DNA of 22,649 bases, from contig JBGPJM010000061.1 in assembly GCA_041485385.1 (NCBI GenBank), positions 1 through 22,649 on the forward strand, read 5' to 3'. The translations under genes and the position numbers were made by a program. The DNA comes from JBGPJM01 sp041485385. GTDB lineage: Bacteria; Planctomycetota; Phycisphaerae; Phycisphaerales; UBA1924. How positions within the stretch are numbered: position 1 is the stretch's first letter; each line of letters begins with the position of its first letter. Below the pieces are notes generated by a model. The model was not told where the DNA came from, ran no database searches, and saw only the letters and a program-made list of their open reading frames with translations. Shown here piece by piece: positions 1-8,166 of the stretch.

Positions 1-1886
1 GCGCTGTTGCCCAGCAGGCCGTAGCCGCGCTGCCCGGCGATGTCGTAGGACGTGAGCGCGGCCACGATCGGGCGGTCGGCATCGATGCGCACGCCGAACC
101 GGCCGTCGCGAATCAGGGCGGTGTCGGTCGTGAAGTTGATGCCGCCGCGGCGGAGCGCGTCCACCGTCCGTGTGAACGCGACCGTCTGGCCGTCCTCGTA
201 GAACAGCGTGATGGTCAGGCTCGCGGACGCCTCCCCCGGGTTGTAGAAGACCAGGAAGTCGCGGAACGTCGCCGGGTCACGGTGGACCTCGGAGAACGTC
301 CAGGTCTGGGACGCGCGGCTGGTGAAGTTCTCCCCCGTCGTGGCCCCGAAGTCGTAGTGGCTGAGGGTGGCCCCGAGCTGGCCGCTGGAGCGGATCTCCA
401 GCGCGTACGGCTCGTCCGGGCGAACCAGTCGCGCGCCGGGGTTATTTCGGGTGTTGATGGTGATGCCGCCGCGAGAGTTGGGGGCGATCGTCCCCGCCGC
501 GATTACCTGGTCGCGCTGCCCGACCTCGTAGCGGGCGATGACGGTGTAGTCCACAGGGAAGCCGTTGGGGTTCACCATCGGCACGAACTCGTCGATGGTG
601 GCCGAGCTGTACCCCTCGGGGTAGTACAGCACGTGCGACTCCGTCGGCACCGCCGCCCGCAGCGTGTAGGACCCGGTGCTCCCGTTCTCCGGCCTCACCC
701 ACACCCAGTAGTCCTGCCCGCCGACGACCTGGAACTGCACCCCGGCCAGCCGCCCCGGGGCGCCGGCCCCGTCGAACGCGACCAGGTTGCGGGCCTCGTC
801 GTACACGCGGACCGACCCGTCGCCCAGCCCCCCCGCCTGACGTTCGAGCGCCACGAAGGCGGTCCCGACGCCCAGGGCGTCGAGCCGGAACATGTCCGCG
901 TCCCCCGCCGCCTCGATCGAATCCGTCACCGAGGCCTCCCCCAGGCCGAACGAGATCGGCATCAGATGGGCCGAGACGAAATCATCCGCGGTGGGCACGG
1001 GGTCGGCTGCCGGTGGGGGCGGCGGCGGCGGATCCGTCGTCCGCCCCGTGAGCACGAGCGAGTAGCTCCCGGTGCGCGTGCCCCCTGAGGCGTCGCCGTC
1101 GGCCTCCACGCGAACGACGTACCGTTCGCCCGCGGCCCCCGCGTTGAACACGACCGACGCCTCCTGCGCATCCCCCTGGGACAACGCCACGACGACGCCC
1201 TGATCGTTGAGGACCGTGATCTGCGGATCGAGGCTGCTCCCCGGCGTCAGGATGGATGCACGGACCTCGCCCCCGGCCAGCGTCTGGAACTCGTACTGGT
1301 CGCGATCCGTCTCCGTCGAGATGAATGCCAGGAGAGACGCCATCCCCGTTTGGGTCGAGAGGCCAACCGGCTCGTTGCCCGGGTGCTCCGGATCAGATGG
1401 AGGGCCCGAGCCGTTCTCCATCACGATGACGACCTGGTAATCGCCAAGCTGCTCCGGCTCGAAACAGTCGTCGGAGATGCCGGCCGCGACGTCTACAAAG
1501 TACCGGGCACCCGCGACGACTCGGTCCGCCGACACGGTGACTCCCGCCACCCCTCTCTCCCCATCAGCCTGTTGGATCAGATGGACACCTCCGTCATACA
1601 CCGCGACCTCAGGCGCCAGCCAGCCCACCATGCTCTGGCCGGCAACGACCGCCATCCGTCCGCTAGTCGGCGCGATGAACGAGAAGAAATCATCGTCTCC
1701 GATCTCTCCGATCGTTCCCGACGCCAACCCGATGTAACTGTTGTTGTTGGGGTTGAGCGCCAGAATGATCGGCGTCGCATCACCCGCGAGGTTCCAGCTC
1801 GGATGATCACCCCCAAGCAGGACGCGTGCCTCGCATGCCTCGAACAGGTGGTCCATTGTGTTTTCAACAGCACGACCGCGACGCAT
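1..1886 (-). CDS. Large surface protein with PPC-like domains and LEPR-XLL-like N-terminus (partial, 3' end outside window)
   Basis: An uninterrupted minus-strand frame of about 628 codons starts at ATG (1884-1886) and is still open at base 1. A strong Shine-Dalgarno, GGGAGGTG (1891-1898), lies 4 nt upstream and fixes the start. There is no classical signal peptide. Residues 14-25 read LFEACEARVLLG, resembling the LEPR-XLL motif found near the N-terminus of giant planctomycete surface proteins; the match is imperfect. Then come three beta-rich segments of about 110-130 residues with PPC-like patterns such as DDDFFSFIAP, DRDQYEF and DADMFRLDALG, each followed by a predicted 'VYD/VLND' strand. 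A proline-rich linker (PPPPPPP) separates the second and third. The visible end (residues about 475-628) is another beta-rich module. The protein is probably exported or cell-surface associated. No catalytic motif is visible, so the function is unknown. Confidence 0.8.
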   Translation of the reverse strand, partial: MRRGRAVENTMDHLFEACEARVLLGGDHPSWNLAGDATPIILALNPNNNSYIGLASGTIGEIGDDDFFSFIAPTSGRMAVVAGQSMVGWLAPEVAVYDGGVHLIQQADGERGVAGVTVSADRVVAGARYFVDVAAGISDDCFEPEQLGDYQVVIVMENGSGPPSDPEHPGNEPVGLSTQTGMASLLAFISTETDRDQYEFQTLAGGEVRASILTPGSSLDPQITVLNDQGVVVALSQGDAQEASVVFNAGAAGERYVVRVEADGDASGGTRTGSYSLVLTGRTTDPPPPPPPAADPVPTADDFVSAHLMPISFGLGEASVTDSIEAAGDADMFRLDALGVGTAFVALERQAGGLGDGSVRVYDEARNLVAFDGAGAPGRLAGVQFQVVGGQDYWVWVRPENGSTGSYTLRAAVPTESHVLYYPEGYSSATIDEFVPMVNPNGFPVDYTVIARYEVGQRDQVIAAGTIAPNSRGGITINTRNNPGARLVRPDEPYALEIRSSGQLGATLSHYDFGATTGENFTSRASQTWTFSEVHRDPATFRDFLVFYNPGEASASLTITLFYEDGQTVAFTRTVDALRRGGINFTTDTALIRDGRFGVRIDADRPIVAALTSYDIAGQRGYGLLGNS

Positions 1887-1890
1887 GGGG

Positions 1891-1898
1891 CACCTCCC
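1891..1898 (-). promoter_or_regulatory. Strong ribosome binding site of the surface-protein gene
   Basis: Read on the minus strand, GGGAGGTG ends 4 nt before the ATG at 1886. It selects this ATG over the in-frame ATG ten codons further in. Confidence 0.7.
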
Positions 1899-1983
1899 GT
1901 CGGTGGGCTTGCCGGTCCCGGATCTCCGGGGCTCACGGCGGTTTACCCTGTCTACGGGGGCAACGGACCGATCTGGCTCAGAA

Positions 1984-2017
1984 ATCCAAAAGAATCCATG
2001 CAGGCACCCGGACCTGC
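1984..2017 (-). terminator. Candidate intrinsic terminator after the racemase-family gene
   Basis: Thirteen bases after the TAG of the racemase-family gene the minus strand carries GCAGGT-CCGGGT-GCCTGC. This is a 6-bp stem (last pair G-U) with a 6-nt loop (2000-2017). The T-rich stretch ATTCTTTTGGATT follows. Hairpin plus T-rich tail fits rho-independent termination, although the T run is broken by other bases. Confidence 0.45.
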
Positions 2018-2029
2018 TCGGCCGCCCGC

Positions 2030-2719
2030 CTACGTGATCGCGTGCTTCACCGCCGCCTCCGCCAGCAGCGTCGTCGAGTCGTACACCGGAAGCGGGGCGT
2101 TCTCCGCCGTCACCATCAGCGGCGCCTCGCTGCACCCCAGGATCACGCCCTCGCACCCGCGCCGCGCCAGGTGGTCCATCACCTCCAGCATGCGCTTCTG
2201 CGAGCTCGGTCGCACCACGCCGTACACCAGCTCACGGAAGATGATCGAATCGATGATCTCCGCCTCGTCCTCGTCCGGCACCAGGAGCTGGACCCCCTTC
2301 ATCCCCAGGAGTGTCTGGTACGTCGAGCCCAGCATCACCAGCTTCGTGCCGATCAGCCCGACCACCTTGCGCCCGTCCGCCGCCACGGCGCGCGACACCG
2401 CATCGGTCATCGTCAGCCACGGCACCTTGCACCCCACCTCCGCCAGCTGGACCCCGTTCTGCATGAGGTTGTCCGGCGTGATGCAGAACTCCGCCCCGGC
2501 CGCGCCCAGCAGCTCGGCCGACCGGCGCAGCAGCATCCCCACCGCCAGCCAGTCCGACCGCAGCGCCGCGCCCAGGTAATACTCGAACGGCTCGTTGTGC
2601 AGCGTCACCCGCGGGTGGTTGCCCTCGCCGATGAGCCGCTGGGCATGCCGGAAGATCTCCCGGTAGCACAGTGCCGAGCCCTCCGGGCTGACCGCCACAA
2701 TGCCTATGTGCTTCGCCAA
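2030..2719 (-). CDS. Aspartate/glutamate racemase-family protein with Asp at the first catalytic position
   Basis: A 229-residue protein of the Asp/Glu racemase fold, the usual length. These enzymes use two acid/base residues, one per half, to invert amino acids without a cofactor. The second is present as C196 in ILGCSEAPL (family LGCTE). The first position, Cys in PCNTAH or Thr in E. coli YgeA, is D83 here, in FCITPDNLMQ. The protein may therefore be a distinct subfamily rather than an aspartate racemase. The start is TTG (2717-2719) with AAGGAG 9 nt upstream and no in-frame ATG near the conserved N-terminus KHIGIVAVSPEG. It is divergent from hscB and followed by a candidate terminator. Substrate unknown; family assignment is firm, activity is not. 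Confidence 0.85.
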   Translation of the reverse strand: MAKHIGIVAVSPEGSALCYREIFRHAQRLIGEGNHPRVTLHNEPFEYYLGAALRSDWLAVGMLLRRSAELLGAAGAEFCITPDNLMQNGVQLAEVGCKVPWLTMTDAVSRAVAADGRKVVGLIGTKLVMLGSTYQTLLGMKGVQLLVPDEDEAEIIDSIIFRELVYGVVRPSSQKRMLEVMDHLARRGCEGVILGCSEAPLMVTAENAPLPVYDSTTLLAEAAVKHAIT

Positions 2720-2850
2720 GTCGTCCGGCTCCTTCCCGTTAAGGACGCTCCGCCGCGCTCAACCGGCTCCGGGGCAGCCTTCATGGTGATGGTTCTGGCG
2801 CCCGGAGTCAATGACGATACGGGAGAATCCGTCATACAGTCCGGTCGAGC

Positions 2851-3390
2851 ATGCCAGCCGACCCGTTCGACACTCTGGGCCTTGAGCCGCGCTTCGACAT
2901 CGACCCGGCGAAGCTGCGGGCCGCGTACCTTCGCCGCTCGGCCGCTCTGCACCCCGACGCCGCCCCCGAAAGCGGCGGGGGGGCCGGAGGAGAGGGGGCG
3001 GGCATGGAGGCCGAGGCGCTCGCCGCCGACGTCAACCTCGCCAGGCAAGCGCTGGAGAACCCCGAGTCCCGCGCCGATGCCCTCCTCCGCCGTCTCGGCG
3101 GGCCCACGCGCGAACAGGAACGCTCGCTCCCGCCGGGTTTCCTCGCCGAGATCCTGGGCATCCGCGAAGAGATCGAGGCCGCCGCGGCCAGCCGCGATCC
3201 GGCGCAGATCGAGCGGTGGGAACAGTGGGCCGAGGATCGGCGCGCCCAGCTCATCCGCGCCATCGCGGGGAAGTTTGCCGCGCTCGTCGCGTCGTCGGAC
3301 CCGCCGTCGCTCAGGGCCATCCGCATCGAGCTCAACGTCTGGCGATATGTCGAACGGCTCGTCGAGCAGCTTGACGCGGGTTCGCCCTGA
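2851..3390 (+). CDS. hscB: HscB, J-domain co-chaperone of Fe-S cluster transfer
   Basis: A 179-residue cytosolic protein with the two-part HscB layout. A J-domain occupies about residues 5-70, with the Hsp70-stimulating HPD tripeptide at 34-36 (ALHPD). A C-terminal helical domain (about 95-175) carries PGFLAEILGIREEIEAA, matching the HscB scaffold-binding region. A Gly/Ala-rich stretch (about 40-50) interrupts the J-domain helices. In characterised systems HscB delivers the IscU-bound cluster to the Hsp70 HscA. No iscU, hscA or ferredoxin lies beside it here, so the gene stands alone. The ATG has no good Shine-Dalgarno; TACAGT sits 11 nt upstream of it. The gene is convergent with the DUF1015 gene. 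Confidence 0.85.
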   Translation: MPADPFDTLGLEPRFDIDPAKLRAAYLRRSAALHPDAAPESGGGAGGEGAGMEAEALAADVNLARQALENPESRADALLRRLGGPTREQERSLPPGFLAEILGIREEIEAAAASRDPAQIERWEQWAEDRRAQLIRAIAGKFAALVASSDPPSLRAIRIELNVWRYVERLVEQLDAGSP

Positions 3391-3395
3391 ACCCG
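3377..3395 (+). terminator. Hairpin overlapping the hscB stop codon
   Basis: CGGGTTC-GCCCT-GAACCCG forms a perfect 7-bp stem with a 5-nt loop across the TGA of hscB, in the 21-bp gap between two convergent genes. It is not followed by a T run, so its terminator role is inferred only from position and structure. Confidence 0.3.
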
Positions 3396-3411
3396 GGGCC
3401 GGCGCGCCGAT

Positions 3412-4782
3412 TCACTCGAGCGGGTTGATGAAGAGCCCCGTCGCGAGCTTCGGGTAGAAGAACGTCGACTTCTGCGGCATCAGCTCGCCCGCGCGGCTCA
3501 CCGCCCGGACCGCCTCCAGCGGTGTCGGCCGGACAATGACGCCCAGTTGCGGCGAGAACGCCTTCCCGCCCCCCGAGCCCTTCTCCTTCCCTTCGCCGAT
3601 CTCCACCACCTCCTCGATCGAGTGCGGGAACGCCCATTGCACCGCCTCGCCGCCGTTGAGCGCCGGCTGGCAGACCCCCTCGACGACCAGGTACTGCACG
3701 ATCGCCACGTCGAGCTGGCGCCACGCCCGCACCTTGCCGGGGAACTGCCCCGCGAGCGGGTCGGATGTACAGGGCACCGCCGTGAAGCACCGCCCGGTCG
3801 CGAAGTCGTAAAGGCCGAGCACGCTAAGTGATGGGCCGCGGGCCGACTCCATCGCGCCCTCGAGCCGGCGCAGATCGGCCCCCGCGGTATTGATCGTCAG
3901 CTTCCCCGCCGCGGCCTTCTGGAACGCCTCGAAGCTGTACCCGCTCATCCCGGCCAGCACGCGATGCGTCGGCCCGATCACCATCCCCGGGTCCGACATG
4001 CCGACCAGGACGATCATGCACCGGCGCGCCGGGTGCTCCGGCGGCACGGTCCCCTGCGACTCGAGCACCTTCAGGTAGTTCAGCGCCGTGTTGTAGCGGT
4101 GGTGCCCGTCGGCGATGAACACGTCCTCGCCCTTCAGGGCCGCCGCGTACGCATCGATCGTCGGCTTGTCCTCGGCCGTCCACACCTCGTGCAGCAAGCC
4201 ATCGCCGGTGCGCGCGGTGATGTCCGGCCCGCGCGAGGCCATGACTTTTTTCAGCAGCGCCGTCGCCGCCCCCTTGTCGTCCTGGTGCAGCCCGAAGATC
4301 GGGGAGAACTGCGCCCGCGAGGCCTTCATCAGCGCAAAGCGGTCCTCCTTGGGGCCGGAGAACGTCTCCTCGTGCGGGAGCACGCCGCCCCCTGCGCGCG
4401 GGCCGAATGGCCGCGTTTCGATCGTGCACGCCATGCCGGTGCGCTGGTGCTTCTTCCCTCGGAGCTCGAACGTCTCGCGGTAGACGAACATGGCGGGCCG
4501 CTCGCGTCGCGCCATCGTCCCGTCGCCCAGCCACGCGCGGTACTTCCCCGCGGCCCCCTCGTACTCGGGCGCGGGGCCCAGCTCCTTCGCGGGCAGGTGC
4601 GGCAGGTCGATCGAGACGACGTTCCGGTCGCTGCGGGCCAGGAGCGCGGCCTTCCCCGCCGTGTCCAGCACGTCGTAGGGAGGCGCGACGACGTCGCTCA
4701 CATCCAACGTGCCCCCGGCGCCGGCCTTGACGGCGTTGCTCTTGACGTACTGCACCGCTCGGAACGGATAGACATTCGGCAT
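3412..4782 (-). CDS. DUF1015 family protein (HTH/kinase-like annotation of family unproven)
   Basis: A 456-residue protein that fits DUF1015 throughout. The N-terminus has YPFRAVQY and VAPPYDVL (32-39). The middle has HEETFSGPKEDR and IADGHHRYNTAL, and the C-terminus reads ELMPQKSTFFYPKLATGL. These histidine- and arginine-rich motifs are the family's invariant signature and length is normal (about 400-450). No biochemical role is firmly established for the family. It is often found near serine-biosynthesis genes in other bacteria, but none is seen here. The ATG is preceded by AAGGGA. The gene is convergent with hscB and divergent from purQ, so it is probably its own transcription unit. A TATACT hexamer on the minus strand (4827-4832) could be its -10. 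Confidence 0.85.
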   Translation of the reverse strand: MPNVYPFRAVQYVKSNAVKAGAGGTLDVSDVVAPPYDVLDTAGKAALLARSDRNVVSIDLPHLPAKELGPAPEYEGAAGKYRAWLGDGTMARRERPAMFVYRETFELRGKKHQRTGMACTIETRPFGPRAGGGVLPHEETFSGPKEDRFALMKASRAQFSPIFGLHQDDKGAATALLKKVMASRGPDITARTGDGLLHEVWTAEDKPTIDAYAAALKGEDVFIADGHHRYNTALNYLKVLESQGTVPPEHPARRCMIVLVGMSDPGMVIGPTHRVLAGMSGYSFEAFQKAAAGKLTINTAGADLRRLEGAMESARGPSLSVLGLYDFATGRCFTAVPCTSDPLAGQFPGKVRAWRQLDVAIVQYLVVEGVCQPALNGGEAVQWAFPHSIEEVVEIGEGKEKGSGGGKAFSPQLGVIVRPTPLEAVRAVSRAGELMPQKSTFFYPKLATGLFINPLE

Positions 4783-4826
4783 CGTCGCGATCCCTTGTTC
4801 ACGCCGGCACCGCCGGGCGCGGGGCG

Positions 4827-4832
4827 AGTATA
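4827..4832 (-). promoter_or_regulatory. Possible -10 element for the DUF1015 gene
   Basis: TATACT on the minus strand (5 of 6 matches to TATAAT) lies 44 nt upstream of the DUF1015 ATG in the divergent gap with purQ. The matching -35 position is GC-rich and unconvincing. Confidence 0.25.
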
Positions 4833-4900
4833 TCCCGCAAGAGGGGGGGTCCCGGCCGGGTCCCCGCAGCCCGCCCGCCGGCGGTCCCTATCCTTGAGCC

Positions 4901-5716
4901 ATGACGCAGGCACTCGTGATCCGCACGGCTGGCACCAACTGCGACGCCGAACTCGTCCGTGCCCTTTCCCTCGCCGGCGCCACCCCCACCCTCCTCCACC
5001 TTGACCGCCTCATCGCCGACCCCGCGCGCCTCGAGCAGTTCGACATCATCTGTTTTCCGGGCGGTTTTTCTTACGGCGACGACATCGCCTCCGGGCGCAT
5101 CTTCGCCATGCGCGTCCGCGAGAAGCTCTACCCCGCGCTCCGAGACGCCGCGCGGCGCGGCTGCCCGATGATCGGCGTCTGCAACGGCTTCCAGGTGCTC
5201 GTCCAGGTCGGCCTGCTCCCCGGGCCTCCGCCCGGCCAGGACTGGCCGGAGGAAGCCCCGCCCCCGCAGGAGGCCTCGCTCGCCGCCAACTCCGGCGGCA
5301 TGTTCGTCGACCGCTGGGTCCGCGTCGCCGCGAACGCCGAGTCCCCGTGCATCTGGACGCGCGGTCTTGCCGACCTCTTCCCCGCCCAGCACCACGACGC
5401 CGTGCTCCGGCTCCCGATCGCCCACGGTGAAGGACGCTTCGTCGTCGCGTCCGACCAGGTGCTCGATCGGCTCGCGCACAGCGCCCAGATCGCGCTGCGG
5501 TACGTGGACAACCCCAACGGCTCCACCGCCGACATCGCCGGCATCTGCGACGCCTCCGGGCGCATCTTCGGCCTCATGCCCCACCCCGAGCGGTACCTCG
5601 AGTGGTTCAACCATCCCTTCTGGACGCGCCTCCCGGGCGCCCTCCGCTCCGGCCCTACCGTCGGCCTGGCGATCTTCCGCAACGCCGTCGAGGCCGCGTC
5701 GCACGTCGGGGCCTGA
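4901..5716 (+). CDS. purQ: PurQ, glutaminase subunit of phosphoribosylformylglycinamidine synthase
   Basis: A 271-residue class I glutamine amidotransferase. It releases ammonia from glutamine for PurL to convert FGAR to FGAM in purine synthesis. The nucleophile C94 lies in GVCNGFQ after the PurQ-type PGGFSYGDD segment (53-61). The His-Glu pair is in LMPHPER near residue 230. YVDNPNGSTADIAGI is specific to PurQ among amidotransferases. The protein is longer than the roughly 225-residue Bacillus form, partly through a Pro-rich insert (about 107-125). There is no clear Shine-Dalgarno; TATCCT sits 6 nt before the ATG, so a leaderless transcript is possible. Two plus-strand genes follow at gaps of 27 and 36 bp. 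No purL or purS is in the window. Confidence 0.95.
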   Translation: MTQALVIRTAGTNCDAELVRALSLAGATPTLLHLDRLIADPARLEQFDIICFPGGFSYGDDIASGRIFAMRVREKLYPALRDAARRGCPMIGVCNGFQVLVQVGLLPGPPPGQDWPEEAPPPQEASLAANSGGMFVDRWVRVAANAESPCIWTRGLADLFPAQHHDAVLRLPIAHGEGRFVVASDQVLDRLAHSAQIALRYVDNPNGSTADIAGICDASGRIFGLMPHPERYLEWFNHPFWTRLPGALRSGPTVGLAIFRNAVEAASHVGA

Positions 5717-5743
5717 GGCTCTCGGGCGGTACACTGCCGGCGG

Positions 5744-6832
5744 ATGAGCCCCCTTAACCCCGACACGATCCGCTCCACCCCGTTCGTCATCCTCGACGAA
5801 CGCGCGTGTGTCAGTTGCGGGTACAGCCTCAAGGGGCTCATGAACAACGGGAACTGCCCCGAGTGCGGCCGGCCCATCACCGCGCGCAGGAAGGACATCC
5901 CGCGTTACTCCGACAACCTCGTCCACGCTCCGCTGCGCTGGCTCCGCGTCTTCGGCTTCGGCTGCACGCTGCTCTTGCTCAGCGGCTTGGGCCTCACCGT
6001 CACCGGCGTCGGGCTGATCATCGCCGTGCTGGCGACCGGCGGCATACAGACCCAGCTCGCGGCCATCCCCGCCCTGGTCGTGGCCGGCGGCTGGTGGCTT
6101 GCCTCCCTCCTGCTCACCCGCCCTCGCCCCGTGACCCGCGCCACGACGATCGATCCGAAGGTCGAATGGCGTTACCTGCGCCTGGCGGCGCGCGTCACAC
6201 AGACGTTCTGGATCGCCACCGGTGTCCTGCTGGGTCTGCTCATCCGCGCCATGAGTGTGGGCGCGCCCGCGAACAACACGAGGTGGCTCAGCATCGCTTC
6301 TCTGGCGTCGTTCGTCGTGGCCGCGCTGGGCGTCATCCCCCTCTTCGTCTACATCTCCAACCTCGCCTTCTGGGCCACCGATTCGGCGGTGGGCCACAGC
6401 CTCCGCATCTGCGCCTGGATGATCGGTTTCGCCGCCTTCCTCACGGTGCTCACCGTCCTCAACGGCCTCACCCACGCGCTGCTGCTGGGGCCGATGCTCG
6501 GCGGGGTCGTGCTCGCGACCACCTACTTCTTCATCCTCGCGCCCGTCGCCTACCTGCTCTTCTGCCTCTGGGGCCTTCGGAGCATGGGCCGATGGGCCAT
6601 CAAGAACCACGTCACCGCCGAGGCCAAGGACGAGCGACTGCGCGAGCGGGCCGCCCGCGCCGCCACGCTGCCCCGGCCGATGACCTCCAAGGTCCCCGAG
6701 GAAGGCCCGGTGAGGCTCGAGACCCAGGACCGGGTCTTCGAATACGGACAGCCGGACCAGCCGAGCTCGCCGGGGTACGTCGTAAAGAAGGAAGAGAAGA
6801 GCCTCCGGCCGTTCGACCTCGACAGCGAGTGA
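5744..6832 (+). CDS. Zinc-ribbon multi-pass membrane protein, function unknown
   Basis: A 362-residue protein with a short cytosolic zinc ribbon and a helical membrane domain. The ribbon uses C22, C25, C38 and C41 (CVSCGYSLKGL ... CPECG), a pattern common at the N-terminus of uncharacterised planctomycete membrane proteins. Six or seven hydrophobic stretches follow between residues about 67 and 280, for example FWIATGVLLGLLI and TTYFFILAPVAYLLFCLWG. A charged tail of about 80 residues has no recognisable motif. No enzyme signature is seen. It sits 27 bp after purQ and 36 bp before mnmA on the same strand, so the three may be co-transcribed, though all three starts lack a clear Shine-Dalgarno. 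Its role cannot be inferred from these neighbours. Confidence 0.8.
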   Translation: MSPLNPDTIRSTPFVILDERACVSCGYSLKGLMNNGNCPECGRPITARRKDIPRYSDNLVHAPLRWLRVFGFGCTLLLLSGLGLTVTGVGLIIAVLATGGIQTQLAAIPALVVAGGWWLASLLLTRPRPVTRATTIDPKVEWRYLRLAARVTQTFWIATGVLLGLLIRAMSVGAPANNTRWLSIASLASFVVAALGVIPLFVYISNLAFWATDSAVGHSLRICAWMIGFAAFLTVLTVLNGLTHALLLGPMLGGVVLATTYFFILAPVAYLLFCLWGLRSMGRWAIKNHVTAEAKDERLRERAARAATLPRPMTSKVPEEGPVRLETQDRVFEYGQPDQPSSPGYVVKKEEKSLRPFDLDSE

Positions 6833-6868
6833 GGCGCGACGGGCGCGCACGGCCGCTCCCTACCATCC

Positions 6869-8047
6869 ATGGTGAATCCTTCCAGTCCCAAGGTGCTGGT
6901 CGCCATGTCCGGCGGCGTCGATTCCTCCGTCGCCGCGGCGCTGCTGCTGCGCGAGGGGTACGACGTCGTCGGGTGCTTCATGCGCCTCGGCTCGCCGGGG
7001 GAGACGCTCGATGAGCTGCGGCCCTCTCCGCCCCCGGACGGCAAGGCCTGCCGCACATTGAAGATCGGTCACCAGGGGTGCTGCTCCATCACCGACGCGG
7101 CCGATGCGCGCCTGGTTGCCGCTGAGCTGGGCATCCCGTTCTACGTCTGCAACTTCAGGAAGGATTTCGGGCGGATCATCGACTACTTCGTCGACGAGTA
7201 CACCCAGGGGCGCACGCCCAACCCCTGCGTCCGCTGCAACGACTGGCTGAAGTTCGGCAAGCTCCATGACTACGCCCGGCAGATCGGCGCCGGCTTCATC
7301 GCCTCGGGCCACTACGCGCGGGTCGACCGCGCCGGCTCCCCGCGCCTGCTCCGGGCGGTCGATCACTCCAAGGACCAGTCCTACGTGTTGTTCGGCGCGC
7401 CCCGCGCTCGCCTGGCGGAGATGCTCCTGCCGGTCGGCGGCATGCACAAGCCGCAGGTGCGCGACCTCGCCCATGCCTGGGGCCTCCCCGTCTTCGACAA
7501 GCCCGACTCCCAAGAGATCTGCTTCGTCCCCGACAACGACTACGCCGGCCTTGTCGAGCGACACCGCCCCGGCGCCGCGCGCTCGGGCCCCATCCTCGAC
7601 CCCGCCGGTCGCCAGGTCGGCACGCACGAAGGGCACCACCGCTTCACCATCGGGCAGCGCCGCGGCGTGGGCGTCGCGATGGGGTACCCCATCTACGTCG
7701 TCGGCAAGGACGCCGCGGCCAACACCATCACCGTCGGCCCACCCGAGATGCTCCTCTCTTCCGGTTGCGCGGCGACCGAGGCCAACTGGCTGATCGACCC
7801 GGCGCCGCTCGCCGAGTGGCGGGCGTGTCGGGCGAAGTTCCGATATAACGCCGATCCGGTCGAGGCCGAGGCACGGCTGGGCGAAGACGGTGCGCCGGGC
7901 GCCACGCATTCCGGGCGCGCCGGCACGTTCCATGTCCGCTTCGGGAGGGCGCAGGCCGCCGTGGCGCCGGGCCAGGCGATCGTGCTGTACTCCGCCGACG
8001 ATCCCGACCACGTACTCGGCGGTGGGTGGATCAGCTCGACGTCCTGA
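6869..8047 (+). CDS. mnmA: MnmA, tRNA-uridine 2-sulfurtransferase
   Basis: A 392-residue cytosolic enzyme that places the 2-thio group on the wobble uridine of Lys, Glu and Gln tRNAs. The ATP pyrophosphatase loop SGGVDSS is at 14-20. Catalytic cysteines are C123 (in NPCVRCN) and C218 (in DSQEICFVPDNDY). GHYAR and KDQSYVLF are also present, and the C-terminal beta-barrel includes FTIGQRRGVGV. An insert at about residues 41-73 carries GHQGCCS; the cysteine pair is not in E. coli MnmA but, from memory, similar inserts occur in planctomycete homologues. The chosen ATG gives a normal N-terminus; a GTG at the next codon is an equal alternative. No Shine-Dalgarno is visible. It probably ends the purQ-led run, with a candidate terminator hairpin at 8103-8121. 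Confidence 0.95.
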   Translation: MVNPSSPKVLVAMSGGVDSSVAAALLLREGYDVVGCFMRLGSPGETLDELRPSPPPDGKACRTLKIGHQGCCSITDAADARLVAAELGIPFYVCNFRKDFGRIIDYFVDEYTQGRTPNPCVRCNDWLKFGKLHDYARQIGAGFIASGHYARVDRAGSPRLLRAVDHSKDQSYVLFGAPRARLAEMLLPVGGMHKPQVRDLAHAWGLPVFDKPDSQEICFVPDNDYAGLVERHRPGAARSGPILDPAGRQVGTHEGHHRFTIGQRRGVGVAMGYPIYVVGKDAAANTITVGPPEMLLSSGCAATEANWLIDPAPLAEWRACRAKFRYNADPVEAEARLGEDGAPGATHSGRAGTFHVRFGRAQAAVAPGQAIVLYSADDPDHVLGGGWISSTS

Positions 8048-8102
8048 TGCGCAACGGTCGGCGACGCGGCTTTGCGGGATCGGTTCGTGCCCAGGACAGG
8101 GA

Positions 8103-8121
8103 GCGACGGTTTTGTCGTCGC
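8103..8121 (+). terminator. Candidate terminator hairpin after mnmA
   Basis: GCGACG-GTTTTGT-CGTCGC is a perfect 6-bp stem with a 7-nt loop, 55 bp after the mnmA stop and before the sigma-factor promoter. Only a short TTT follows, so termination is plausible but weakly supported. Confidence 0.3.
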
Positions 8122-8137
8122 GACTTTCGGGCGCGCC

Positions 8138-8166
8138 TTGTCGCCGACGTCGCGATGAGAGATACT
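8138..8166 (+). promoter_or_regulatory. Candidate sigma70-type promoter of the ECF sigma factor gene
   Basis: TTGTCG (8138-8143) and GATACT (8161-8166) are 17 bp apart; each matches its consensus hexamer at 4 of 6 positions. Initiation near 8173 would give a leader of about 40 nt containing the Shine-Dalgarno before the GTG at 8212. Confidence 0.4.

Noticed and set aside
4799..6850. Long minus-strand open frame opposite purQ and the zinc-ribbon protein gene
   Set aside because: High GC content leaves few stops on the opposite strand. The plus strand holds complete PurQ motifs and the minus translation is a low-complexity Gly/Ala/Glu/Arg shadow.
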